The translations under genes and the position numbers were made by a program. This document shows, piece after piece, positions 16,708 to 24,957 of a stretch of DNA of 37,346 nucleotides. Every line of letters starts with the position of its first letter. The first letter of the stretch is position 1. The notes under the pieces were generated by a model. That model did not search any database and was not told the DNA's origin. It saw nothing but the letters and a program-made list of their open reading frames with translations. This stretch comes from Emcibacteraceae bacterium (lineage in GTDB: Bacteria > Pseudomonadota > Alphaproteobacteria > Sphingomonadales > Emcibacteraceae), in assembly GCA_028281625.1 (NCBI GenBank), contig JANQJN010000181.1:1-37346 (forward strand), written 5' to 3'.

Positions 16708-17167
16708 TAATTTCGGTGATGATGTCGCATTTGACCGAATTGGCGATAAAACAGACTTCATGTGCCTTGTGATGCAGCTCTTCAAGTTCGGCGCGGCTCG
16801 GTATGCGTTCACCGCTATAGCTTGCTTTTACTTTTAACGTCACTTTGGTTATGCCCATAACGCCTCGGGCGATGCGACGAAGTACGCCAACAGCCTCATC
16901 TTCATAGTGATCGACAACGAACCCCGCCTGGGCGGTGACATCAAGGAAGCTAAGCATGTGGCAGCTTGATACCGCCGCAACAAATGCTTCTTCAGGGTCA
17001 ATGTAATTTTCATTGGAATAGGGGAGTGGTACAATATGGGTCGAAGGCGACGCTGGCAGTACGTTTCCATTTTCAAAGCTCCATTTATGTTCACGGCTGT
17101 ATTTACTGTCGGTGAAAATTTCTTTTTCACCACGCTGCCAGGATATGGTTACGGGATATTCAAACAT
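16700..17167 (-). CDS. OsmC-family protein
   Basis: A 155-residue OsmC/Ohr-superfamily protein. The two redox cysteines are in place: C69 (AAVSSCHMLSFL) and C139 (HEVCFIANSV). Family members reduce organic or fatty-acid hydroperoxides in the cytoplasm through these cysteines. The absence of an Ohr-like N-terminus and the YSNENYIDPEEAF segment favour the OsmC-like branch over Ohr. Its stop lies inside the end of the convergent PLP enzyme gene (8-bp overlap). Upstream, GCAAATTTGC (17206-17215) is a palindrome in the gap to the divergent MazG-like gene. Confidence 0.88.
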   Translation of the reverse strand: MFEYPVTISWQRGEKEIFTDSKYSREHKWSFENGNVLPASPSTHIVPLPYSNENYIDPEEAFVAAVSSCHMLSFLDVTAQAGFVVDHYEDEAVGVLRRIARGVMGITKVTLKVKASYSGERIPSRAELEELHHKAHEVCFIANSVKCDIITEIIS

Positions 17168-17205
17168 GTAAAGCTCCTTCTTTTGCGCGTGACTTAATCA
17201 TAGCC

Positions 17206-17215
17206 GCAAATTTGC
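17206..17215. promoter_or_regulatory. Palindrome GCAAATTTGC between osmC-like and mazG-like genes
   Basis: A perfect 10-bp palindrome located 39 bp from the OsmC-like start and 68 bp from the MazG-like start. A MarR/OhrR-type redox regulator would be a plausible binder next to an OsmC gene, but this is inference from position and symmetry only. Confidence 0.3.
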
Positions 17216-17282
17216 AAATATCCGAATGTTGTTTTTTTAATCCACTTCGCTATAAAGAATGAAACACAGAGGAAGGAAACAA

Positions 17283-17780
17283 ATGAAAAACTACCTGGCC
17301 GACAGTGCCCGCACCGCATCCAATACGTATTTCACTGACAAAGTCACAGAAGAAGAGGTTAAGTCGACCTTCGAGACTTTTGCCGCGACAGGTGAAGTGC
17401 TGGATAATCAAAAGCGCCGCCTTTTTTATGGTAAAGGTGATGCGCTTTCTGGCGGTGAGGTCGATGGTTTTTCAATTGAAGGCCTAAACGGCAATATCGT
17501 CCACGCCATTTACGGCCTTTGTACCGAAGCCGGTGAAATCAGTGAAGCCTTTCTTAAGGCCGCGCAAACGGGCTCGTTTGATGAAGTAAATTTAAAAGAA
17601 GAAGCAGGTGATCTTATGTGGTACCTCGCGATGTTATTCAGAGAGCTGGATACAGATTTTGAGACCGTCGCCACCACCAACATCAATAAATTGAAGGCGC
17701 GCTTTCCAGAAAAATTTACCCAGGAAAAAGCCTACGATCGGGATCTTGATACGGAAAGGGAAATTCTTGAGACTAAATAA
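17283..17780 (+). CDS. MazG-like nucleotide pyrophosphohydrolase
   Basis: A 165-residue protein with the all-alpha NTP pyrophosphohydrolase signature: E82-A-G-E85 in the first helix and E107-A-G-D110 in KEEAGDLMWYLAML, the EXXE...EXXD metal-binding arrangement of MazG/dUTPase-like enzymes. Such enzymes hydrolyse (d)NTPs to monophosphates and pyrophosphate, often as housecleaning. There is a 70-residue N-terminal extension before the domain. The ATG at 17283 is chosen because GAGGAAGG lies just upstream; an in-frame ATG at 17259 lies upstream of that ribosome-binding site. It stands alone, divergent from the OsmC gene. Confidence 0.82.
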   Translation: MKNYLADSARTASNTYFTDKVTEEEVKSTFETFAATGEVLDNQKRRLFYGKGDALSGGEVDGFSIEGLNGNIVHAIYGLCTEAGEISEAFLKAAQTGSFDEVNLKEEAGDLMWYLAMLFRELDTDFETVATTNINKLKARFPEKFTQEKAYDRDLDTEREILETK

Positions 17781-17785
17781 AAACA

Positions 17786-17813
17786 TTGACTGAACGGTTT
17801 GTTACTTTATAAC
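17786..17813 (+). promoter_or_regulatory. Candidate sigma-70-type promoter for the small exported protein
   Basis: TTGACT (17786-17791) and TATAAC (17808-17813) are separated by 16 bases and each match the consensus at 5 of 6 positions. They lie 42 bp upstream of the ATG at 17855, which has GGGGGA as ribosome-binding site. Confidence 0.55.
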
Positions 17814-17854
17814 AATTGATAAGCACAGTTCATTCAAACTAATTGGGGGATCTC

Positions 17855-18229
17855 ATGAAATTCTTAAGTCTTATTTGCGCGTGCGCATTATTTGTCACTT
17901 CAGCGACCACTGCTTTTGCAAAGGATCGCAGCTATAAATTCACCTTTAACGGGCACGCCAGCGAGGAAATCGCAGACATGGACGACTACGCCATGATGCG
18001 TGCCGCTGAATATGCGCTAAAAAAAGGCTATACTCATTTCGTGATTGAAAATACGCGCCGTTATGTGAAAGCTGCACGAAATGGAGGTGGTCTTGGTTCA
18101 CGTAATTCCGGTAAGCCAAAACCAAGAACAGAACTAAAGATTCATGTTTATGATGCCGATCCTGCCATTGAAGGCGTATATGAAGCTGCATCAACAATTC
18201 AGGGCCTTAATACAAAATACGCGGAATAA
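17855..18229 (+). CDS. Small exported protein, CC0125/CC1285-like
   Basis: A 124-residue protein with a signal peptide (cleaved near AFAKD). The core YKFTFNGHASEE, then MMRAAEYALKKGYTHFVIENTRR, matches the pattern I recall for the alphaproteobacterial CC0125/CC1285 family (a short exported or lipoprotein domain with AAExxLxxGYxxFVV). There is no clear lipobox here, so it is probably periplasmic and soluble. Function is unknown for the family. The ATG at 17855 follows GGGGGA; an upstream TTG at 17843 is less likely. Family assignment is from memory of the pattern. Confidence 0.65.
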   Translation: MKFLSLICACALFVTSATTAFAKDRSYKFTFNGHASEEIADMDDYAMMRAAEYALKKGYTHFVIENTRRYVKAARNGGGLGSRNSGKPKPRTELKIHVYDADPAIEGVYEAASTIQGLNTKYAE

Positions 18230-18280
18230 TCTTTACCGGATTAGTCGCGGATACGAATAAAATTTGGCTCGCATTTTGTA

Positions 18281-18305
18281 ATCACAATTTTCTTTCATTT
18301 GTGAT
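18281..18305. terminator. Weak hairpin upstream of the large TBDR
   Basis: ATCACAA (18281-18287) and TTGTGAT (18299-18305) form a 7-bp stem with an 11-base T-rich loop, 51 bp after the stop of the small exported protein. No T-tract follows, so it is at most a weak terminator. The right arm also lies in a GTGATCAC palindrome. Confidence 0.3.
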
Positions 18306-18323
18306 CACTTAACATGTTGAATA

Positions 18324-18352
18324 TTGACTTAAGCCCTTGATAGGCATACCCT
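18324..18352 (+). promoter_or_regulatory. Weak promoter candidate for the large TBDR
   Basis: TTGACT (18324-18329) is followed after 17 bases by TACCCT (18347-18352). The -35 is good and the -10 poor, so this is tentative. It would give a leader of roughly 30 bases to the ATG at 18389. Confidence 0.3.
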
Positions 18353-18388
18353 TAAAGTAACTTAAATATTTTGGGAGGTATGTGTAAA

Positions 18389-21151
18389 ATGTTGTACAAT
18401 CGTTTATTAAAATCAACCACAGCGCTAGTCGCATCTTCAATCATCGCCACGTCTGCTCTTCCCGCCTACGCGCAGGATGCCACTGAAGACGAAAATACTG
18501 ACACAATTTATGTGACCGGATCATTCATTAAAAAACGTTCGCAGGAAAATTCGGCTGCACCGCTGAATGTGCTTAGTCGTGCCGATTTAACGGCGCAGGG
18601 GTTCAATACCCTTGGTGACGTAGCGCGTAACATGACCTTTAACTCAGGCTCTGAAATAAACACCGATGCCTTTACGCAAAACTTTTCCACAGGAACAGGA
18701 AACATTAACCTGCGTGGACTTGGCCTAAGCTCGACTTTGGTGCTGGTTAACGGTAAGCGCCAAACACTTTCTGCGGCCTATGCCGATGACGGCAGCACAT
18801 TTGTGGATACCAACACATTGATGCCAATGATCATGGTGGATCAGATTGAAACCTTGAAGGATGGTGGTTCTGCTATTTATGGTACGGATGCTGTATCCGG
18901 GGTTGTAAACTTCATTACTCGTAAGAATTTTACGGGTTTCGAAGTGGAAGCAGGATATCAAAGGACCACCGACGATAATCAACGGGATTATGATATTTCT
19001 GCAATTTTCGGAACTGAATTTGGTGACAGCGGTAATTTTGTTATTGCCGGTAACTTCATGCATCGGTCAGCGCTGACCGCGTCCGACCGTTCAGAAATTA
19101 CGTCAGGAAGCGGTATTTCCGGTTCCGGTCAGCCGGGCACACTTCTATTCCTGGATCAAATCCCGACCGCGGACCCAACGCAAGACCTCAATATGAATGG
19201 TTTCATTGATCAGTTACCGATTATTGATCCCTATTGCGGCACCGCGGCATTTTCCATTCCGAACCCGCTTGGGGACCCAATTCCAACGGGCGCAACCACG
19301 TCGGTGACGCCGGGAACTTGTAATTTCCAGTTTGATCAGTTTTATGATCTCGTGCCGGAAGAAGAACGCGTGCAACTATTTGCATCCATTGATACGGATC
19401 TTGGGGACGCGGCGCATTTCTATATGGAAGTGGGATATGCCAACAATCAGGCGAAAAGAAACAACGCGCCGGCTTTTCCCGTAGCATCCCCAGTACCCGT
19501 ACTTGTGGGTGATGGTGTGGGCGGTGTCATGCCAAACGTTCCGGCGGAGGTAGCACCGCTTATTGCCGCATACGGCATTTCAACGGCCCTCTTTATCGGC
19601 CGTATTCAGGGTGCTAATGCGGATCCGTTCGTATCCTACCATGATAACGATACATTCCGGATTGCTGCGACGCTTGATGGATATTTCAATGACCGCTGGT
19701 CATGGGAAACATCGGCCACATACAGCACTAACAGTTACGATATCAATGTAAATGATGTAATCCGTAACAATTATATCCCGGCGCTGGCAACCGGTGCCTT
19801 TAACCCGTTCGGGACTGCCTGGACAACTCATCCGAATGATCCGGCACTTGTCGATTCACTGATTGCCAAAACTCAGTTGGAAGGTAGCACTAACCTCTTT
19901 ACCTACAATGCCCACATCAGTGGTGAACTGGGGCAGGTAAACGGTAATCCGATGCAAATTGCTATTGGTGGTCAGTATCGTCGCTCCGAAATGGATTATG
20001 ACTGGGGTGATGACTATAATGGTCCAACCGGGGACGGCAGCAACGGTGGGGCGTTCACGGGTGGTCCGCTTGAACCATTTAATGGCGGTAATCTGATGTT
20101 CCTTTACGGTGGCCCTGATTATGGTGGTAAGCGTGATGTCGCAGCTGCCTTTATCGAACTGGCGATCCCGTTCCATGATACCCTTGATGTTCAGCTTGCG
20201 GCCAGATACGAAGATTACGGTAGTGGTCTAAACAGCTTCGATCCTAAGGTTTCTGCGCTGTGGCGTCCGAATGAGATGTTCTCCGCCCGCGCGTCATACA
20301 GTACGGCGTTCCGTGCACCATCGCTTTATAACACGGTTGGTGTTCAAACCGCGCTCAATGAAATCAGTGCCGCCGGTCGTTCAACCTTTATTCCTGTGAC
20401 CTCAACCGGTAATCCAGATCTTGAGCCAGAAAATGCCGACGTATTTAACATCGGCTTTACATTAAGACCAAACGATCAGTTCACCATTGGTGCTGACTAC
20501 TGGCGTTATGAATTTACCAACCTGATCACGCAGGAAAATTCACAGTCAGTGGTTAATCGGGCGCTGCTCGGTGATCTGTCGGCGCTGGCACAGCTTGATT
20601 TTAATATTCCTGGCGATGTGACAACGCTTACCCGGATTAGAACGAACATCATCAATGCACCAACGGTGACCACAGACGGGCTTGATTTTTATACCCGCTA
20701 TGACATGACCGTCGGTAACGGTGGCACACTGACCTTTGGCGGCGAAGCGACTTATATCTTTAGGTATGACGCAGTTGATCAGGCAGGTGTGGCCTTTGAT
20801 GGTGCGGGAAGCAGAAACTTCAACAATTTCGCCCGTTCCATGCCGGAACTTCGCGGAAACGTGAATGTTGGCTACCGCACGGATAATCATATCCTTGCCG
20901 CCTTCTGGCGTTATATCGATAGTTATCAGGATGATCAAAACGATGTTGAAGTGGAAAGCTATTCAACGGTTGATCTTCAATATACCTACATCTTCGGTGA
21001 TCCGGATGATGCACCGCTACGTGCGACAGTGGGCGTGATTAACCTGTTTGACAAGCAAATTCCAACTCTTGCAACCAATGCCGGCTTCGACACCAAGGTC
21101 CATGATCCGCGTCAGCGCATGATCTACATGAAGCTTGGTAAACGGTTCTAA
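18389..21151 (+). CDS. TonB-dependent outer-membrane receptor (large)
   Basis: A 920-residue receptor with a signal peptide (to about AYAQ), a TonB-box-like DTIYVTG (38-44) and a plug domain containing NINLRGLGLSSTLVLVNGKR and GSAIYGTDAVSGVVNFITRK. A 22-strand barrel follows, ending in LGKRF with a terminal Phe for BAM recognition. It imports a substrate across the outer membrane with TonB energy. The ATG at 18389 has GGGAGG 10 bases upstream; the earlier in-frame ATG at 18380 sits too close to that site. It is unlike the four-receptor family at 29605-37346 in plug sequence and length. The exported thioredoxin and penicillin-acylase-family hydrolase downstream suggest an amide or peptide substrate, which is inference. 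Confidence 0.92.
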   Translation: MLYNRLLKSTTALVASSIIATSALPAYAQDATEDENTDTIYVTGSFIKKRSQENSAAPLNVLSRADLTAQGFNTLGDVARNMTFNSGSEINTDAFTQNFSTGTGNINLRGLGLSSTLVLVNGKRQTLSAAYADDGSTFVDTNTLMPMIMVDQIETLKDGGSAIYGTDAVSGVVNFITRKNFTGFEVEAGYQRTTDDNQRDYDISAIFGTEFGDSGNFVIAGNFMHRSALTASDRSEITSGSGISGSGQPGTLLFLDQIPTADPTQDLNMNGFIDQLPIIDPYCGTAAFSIPNPLGDPIPTGATTSVTPGTCNFQFDQFYDLVPEEERVQLFASIDTDLGDAAHFYMEVGYANNQAKRNNAPAFPVASPVPVLVGDGVGGVMPNVPAEVAPLIAAYGISTALFIGRIQGANADPFVSYHDNDTFRIAATLDGYFNDRWSWETSATYSTNSYDINVNDVIRNNYIPALATGAFNPFGTAWTTHPNDPALVDSLIAKTQLEGSTNLFTYNAHISGELGQVNGNPMQIAIGGQYRRSEMDYDWGDDYNGPTGDGSNGGAFTGGPLEPFNGGNLMFLYGGPDYGGKRDVAAAFIELAIPFHDTLDVQLAARYEDYGSGLNSFDPKVSALWRPNEMFSARASYSTAFRAPSLYNTVGVQTALNEISAAGRSTFIPVTSTGNPDLEPENADVFNIGFTLRPNDQFTIGADYWRYEFTNLITQENSQSVVNRALLGDLSALAQLDFNIPGDVTTLTRIRTNIINAPTVTTDGLDFYTRYDMTVGNGGTLTFGGEATYIFRYDAVDQAGVAFDGAGSRNFNNFARSMPELRGNVNVGYRTDNHILAAFWRYIDSYQDDQNDVEVESYSTVDLQYTYIFGDPDDAPLRATVGVINLFDKQIPTLATNAGFDTKVHDPRQRMIYMKLGKRF

Positions 21152-21163
21152 GAAACATAAATT

Positions 21164-21197
21164 TCAAGCGCCGGAGACAATTGTTTCAGGCGCTTGA
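21164..21197 (+). terminator. Hairpin after the large TBDR
   Basis: TCAAGCGCC (21164-21172) and GGCGCTTGA (21189-21197) form a perfect 9-bp stem with a 16-base loop, 12 bp after the receptor stop. No T-tract follows. It may partially end or stabilise the receptor transcript before the thioredoxin gene, whose start at 21230 is 33 bp further on. Confidence 0.55.
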
Positions 21198-21229
21198 CTC
21201 TATGCCAACGCATTCATATCCTCAGCGTT

Positions 21230-21751
21230 ATGCGTTTGTTCTTCATAATCATAATGCTGTTTACATTGCCAAATCTTGTGTTCGCACAAGGGTTTGGTGG
21301 TAAGCTTTCTGTGGGCGATAAGATGCCGGAAGAACTTGGCATCGGCCCAAATGGTCGCAAGGTTAGGACCAGCAATAACGCAGGCAAAATCCTGGTGGTT
21401 GGATTTTGGGATGTACACTGCCAGAGCTGCCTGACCATGTTATCCGTATTTGATAATCTTCAAAAAAGCGCTGGCCGAGATCGGCTAACGGCCGTTGCCA
21501 TCAATCACGGAAATTCGGTGACCGAGTATAAAACATTTGCTGATGCTTTGGGCCGTGTTTCAATGACCTTGAGCCATGATAGGGATTTTAAGGTTGGTAT
21601 AGATGATTTTGGTGTTGAAATGGTTCCGTATATGGTGATCGCCAATCATATGGGCGAGATCGCCTTCATTCACTCAAGCTACAGCGGGGATACAACCAGC
21701 AAACTTGCCAAGCAGGTCACATTACTGCTCAGGCAACAGGCCGCCAACTAG
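21230..21751 (+). CDS. Exported TlpA/ResA-like thioredoxin-fold protein
   Basis: A 173-residue protein with a signal peptide (MRLFFIIIMLFTLPNLVFAQ) and a thioredoxin fold: WDVHCQSC with C64 and C67, and the cis-Pro loop at VPYMV (P133). TlpA-type proteins are periplasmic thiol-disulfide reductases or redox partners. The usual WCxPC proline is replaced (C-Q-S-C), which would alter redox potential. A TTG at 21194 lies in frame but would place 12 unlikely residues before the signal peptide, so I chose the ATG at 21230. It sits between a TBDR and a penicillin-acylase-family gene, so a role in handling their disulfides is possible. Confidence 0.82.
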   Translation: MRLFFIIIMLFTLPNLVFAQGFGGKLSVGDKMPEELGIGPNGRKVRTSNNAGKILVVGFWDVHCQSCLTMLSVFDNLQKSAGRDRLTAVAINHGNSVTEYKTFADALGRVSMTLSHDRDFKVGIDDFGVEMVPYMVIANHMGEIAFIHSSYSGDTTSKLAKQVTLLLRQQAAN

Positions 21752-21814
21752 GTTAAAAACACTTCACTTTTTTATTGAACCTTTTTAAACTGAGCCAAAA
21801 AAAGGGAGAATTTT

Positions 21815-24235
21815 ATGCGCTTGAGTTTGATGGTGCTGATGTGTTTTACGAGTGTTGCATTTGCGCAGGACCGGGAAACGGTAAATGTGGACGGGCTTAT
21901 TGAGCCGGTTGAAATCGTCAAGGATACATGGGGTGTCTCCCACATATATGCTCAGAACCAGCAGGATCTTTTCTTCGCGCAAGGCTTTAACGCCGCGCGA
22001 GACAGGTTGTTTCAGTTTGAAATCTGGCGCCGTAAAGCCACCGGGACGCTTGCGGAAATTATGGGGGAACGCGCGCTTGATCATGACAAGGGTGCGCGGC
22101 TGCTTCGCTTTAGAAATGATCTGGCGGCGGAACTTGCCCATTATCATGAAGACGGCACGGAAATCATCAATGCCTTTGTGGCAGGCGTAAATGCTTATAT
22201 CCGGGAGACTGAGAAGAACCCGGAGCTGCTCCCGTTTGAATTTGAACTTCTTGGCCTTAAACCGGGGCACTGGACGCCAGAGATCGTTATATCGCGCCAT
22301 AATGCGCTCACGGGCGGCATATCCAATGAAATCATGCTCGCCAAAGCAATTACGGCAATTGGCGCGGAAACATTAAAAGAATATATGCCCTTTTATCGGG
22401 ACACACATCTGGAACCCTTTGATGGTATTGATTTATCGACCATCACGTCTGACATCATGGCGTCATATCGCGCGTCCCGCAGCATGCCGGGTTTTAACGC
22501 TGAAGATCTCGCTAATCCGGAGATGGCCAGTGCGAAAATGGCAAGCGCGGTAAATAGTGCCCTGCCACAGACAGACGAGAATTTCTGGGATAATCCCTTT
22601 TACGGTATTAACAATGTTGGCAGTAACAACTGGGTGATATCCGGGGATAAAACGGCCAGCGGCAAGCCAATGATGGCAAATGATCCGCACCGCACCATTC
22701 AAATCCCGTCATTGAGATACATGGTGCATCTGCACGCGCCCGCAAAAGACGGCAAACGCGGCTGGAACGTGATTGGCGGCGGGGAGCCGGTTCTTCCGGG
22801 TGTTTCCATTGGTCATAATGAACATGGCGCCTGGGGGCTTACGATCTTCAGGATCGATCAGGAAGATCTTTATGTTTATAAAACCAATCCGGATAACCAA
22901 AATCAATATTGGTATCAGGGCAGGTGGGCCGACATGGTGATTGAAGAAACCACCATCACCGTTAAAGGGAAAGGGGACGTTGCCGCGACCCTTAAATATT
23001 CAATCCACGGTCCGGTAATCCATGAAGATCCGGATAATAATGTTGCTTACGGGCTTAAAGCCGCGTGGCTGGATATTGGCGCGGCGCCATATCTTGCGTC
23101 CCTTCGTATGGATCAGGCGGAAAATTTCGAAGAATTTCGTGACGCTTGTAGTTTTTCCGGGCTTCCCGGTGAAAACATGGTCTGGGCCGATAAATACGGT
23201 ACCATCGGTTGGCAATCAGTGGGATTAACACCGGTGCGTTTTGGCTGGGACGGAAGTCTGCCGATCCCGGGGGACGGCACTTATGAATGGAATGGTTATG
23301 TGCCGATCAAGCAAATGCCCCATGTGACCAATCCGAAGGAAGGATGGTATGGGACCGCCAACCATGCAAATGTGCCAAAGGGATATCCCAATATCTTCTC
23401 TGATTTTTATTCTGACTATGCCCGCTATGAACGGCTTCTGGAAGTATTGCCAGACGCAACGGGCCATAGTCTGGCGGACAGCATGGCCCTTCAGTATGAT
23501 AATAAATCCATGAATGCGGTTGCCAATATGCCGCATATTCTAGCCGCACTGGCGGGGCACAGCGAGGAAGAAGCGGTTGCCATGCTCGCAGGTTGGGATT
23601 TCAGGATGGACCGGGACAGCGTTGCTGCTGGCATTTACGATATTTGGGAAAGGACGATGATTTATATTGTTGCCACATCCGTTGTGCCTGAAGACGTTTG
23701 GAGCAATGTTCCCATGCTCAGCCGTGAAAAACTCCGTGAATTCATCAATAATCCGCCTGAGATGTTTTTTGGTGAAAACCCGAAATCCACTCGTGATGGG
23801 ATGATCCGGGACGCGCTTGATGGCGCCATCGAATATCTTAATCGTGAACATGGAAATAATCGTGCGGACTGGGTTTATGGAAATCTTCATTTTGCCAAGC
23901 AGGTTCACCCGCTTAGTCATCTGGTAGGCGCAGAAATGAAGGCTAAGATCGACACGGAAATGCTTCCGCGAGGAGGGACCGGCAACACGCTTAACGCCGC
24001 CGGATTTTCCTTGGGAGCGCAAAATCATGGAGGCAGTTTCCGCATGATCGTTGATACTGCCGATTGGGATGAGACAATCGGCACAAATACACCGGGCCAA
24101 TCAGGCAATCCGGACAGTAAATATTATAAAAATCTGTTTGAAAACTGGAACAGGGGCACATTCTTCCCTATGTATTATTCAAGAGAGAAAATTGATGAAA
24201 ATGCAGGGCTGGTTATCAACCTTTTTCCAAATTAA
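21815..24235 (+). CDS. Exported penicillin-acylase-family Ntn hydrolase
   Basis: An 806-residue precursor with a signal peptide (to about AFAQ). The family is made as one chain and cut itself into alpha and beta subunits; the new N-terminal Ser is the nucleophile. Here the cleavage site is G269|S270-N-N-W, followed by NDPH (289-292), and GHNEHGAWGLT is also conserved. Members hydrolyse amides such as beta-lactams, N-acyl-homoserine lactones or cyclic lipopeptides; the substrate cannot be read from sequence. The ATG at 21815 follows AAGGGAG. It runs 8 bp before a methyltransferase gene, so both probably share a transcript. The upstream receptor may deliver its substrate. Confidence 0.92.
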   Translation: MRLSLMVLMCFTSVAFAQDRETVNVDGLIEPVEIVKDTWGVSHIYAQNQQDLFFAQGFNAARDRLFQFEIWRRKATGTLAEIMGERALDHDKGARLLRFRNDLAAELAHYHEDGTEIINAFVAGVNAYIRETEKNPELLPFEFELLGLKPGHWTPEIVISRHNALTGGISNEIMLAKAITAIGAETLKEYMPFYRDTHLEPFDGIDLSTITSDIMASYRASRSMPGFNAEDLANPEMASAKMASAVNSALPQTDENFWDNPFYGINNVGSNNWVISGDKTASGKPMMANDPHRTIQIPSLRYMVHLHAPAKDGKRGWNVIGGGEPVLPGVSIGHNEHGAWGLTIFRIDQEDLYVYKTNPDNQNQYWYQGRWADMVIEETTITVKGKGDVAATLKYSIHGPVIHEDPDNNVAYGLKAAWLDIGAAPYLASLRMDQAENFEEFRDACSFSGLPGENMVWADKYGTIGWQSVGLTPVRFGWDGSLPIPGDGTYEWNGYVPIKQMPHVTNPKEGWYGTANHANVPKGYPNIFSDFYSDYARYERLLEVLPDATGHSLADSMALQYDNKSMNAVANMPHILAALAGHSEEEAVAMLAGWDFRMDRDSVAAGIYDIWERTMIYIVATSVVPEDVWSNVPMLSREKLREFINNPPEMFFGENPKSTRDGMIRDALDGAIEYLNREHGNNRADWVYGNLHFAKQVHPLSHLVGAEMKAKIDTEMLPRGGTGNTLNAAGFSLGAQNHGGSFRMIVDTADWDETIGTNTPGQSGNPDSKYYKNLFENWNRGTFFPMYYSREKIDENAGLVINLFPN

Positions 24236-24243
24236 AGTATAGA

Positions 24244-24876
24244 GTGAATTATTTGTCAGAAACTATTGATAATATTGATAAAATAACATTTGAAGATTAT
24301 GGGGGTAACGCTGAAACTTTCTGGGAACGCACCAAAGATCATGATGTTACACAAAATTATGCGGCTTTTCTAAAACCTTTCGGGGATCGCACAGGACTGG
24401 ATATCCTTGATTTCGGCTGTGGGCCAGGGCGTGACGTCGCTTACTTTAAGTCTCTTGGTCATAACCCGGTTGGTCTTGATGGTACGCCCGAATTTTGTGA
24501 TATGGTGCGGGAAAAGACCGGAATGCCTGTGTTGCAGCAGACATTCAATGATCTGAATCTCGCTGAAAATAGTTTTGACGGTGTTTTTGCCAATGCGTCT
24601 ATGTTTCATGTGCCGAGCGTAAATCTTCATAAAGTGCTTACTGACCTTCACAGGGCGCTTAGACCAGAAGGTATCCTATTTACATCCAACCCACGCGGCG
24701 ACAGCGAAGGGTGGTCGCGGCCGGGGCGTTACGGCAACTTTATGCAGTTTGAAAAGTCACTTAGATATCTTGAAAAGGCAGGATATGAGCTTCTTCACCA
24801 CTATTACCGTCCACCTGGACTACCAATTGAGCAACAGAATTGGCTTGCCATGGTAAGCAAAGCTGTTAAAAATTAA
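24244..24876 (+). CDS. Class I SAM-dependent methyltransferase
   Basis: A 210-residue protein with the SAM-binding motif I LDILDFGCGPGRDV (about 52-65), an acidic motif II end at GLDGTPEF (D79), and NASMFHVP as motif IV region. The length is normal for small class I methyltransferases. The acceptor is unknown. Start is GTG at 24244 (a TTG at 24253 is an alternative) and the ribosome-binding site is weak. It follows the acylase gene by only 8 bp, suggesting an operon; the pairing of a hydrolase and a methyltransferase could process the same small molecule, but this is inference. Confidence 0.85.
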   Translation: MNYLSETIDNIDKITFEDYGGNAETFWERTKDHDVTQNYAAFLKPFGDRTGLDILDFGCGPGRDVAYFKSLGHNPVGLDGTPEFCDMVREKTGMPVLQQTFNDLNLAENSFDGVFANASMFHVPSVNLHKVLTDLHRALRPEGILFTSNPRGDSEGWSRPGRYGNFMQFEKSLRYLEKAGYELLHHYYRPPGLPIEQQNWLAMVSKAVKN

Positions 24877-24957
24877 GCTAGGGTATGGATCGGGTGTTGG
24901 GGCATTAGTTGTGTTGGGAACATGTAATAGTAAAAAACACCGCTAAAGTGCATTTGA

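Noticed and set aside
23540..24100. 186-codon open frame on the - strand
   Set aside because: Antisense to the penicillin-acylase-family gene, whose motifs and length are clear; no support for a second gene.
24877..24957. Possible terminator between methyltransferase and kinase 1
   Set aside because: No stem of more than a few bases and no T-tract could be found; nothing is called in this gap.
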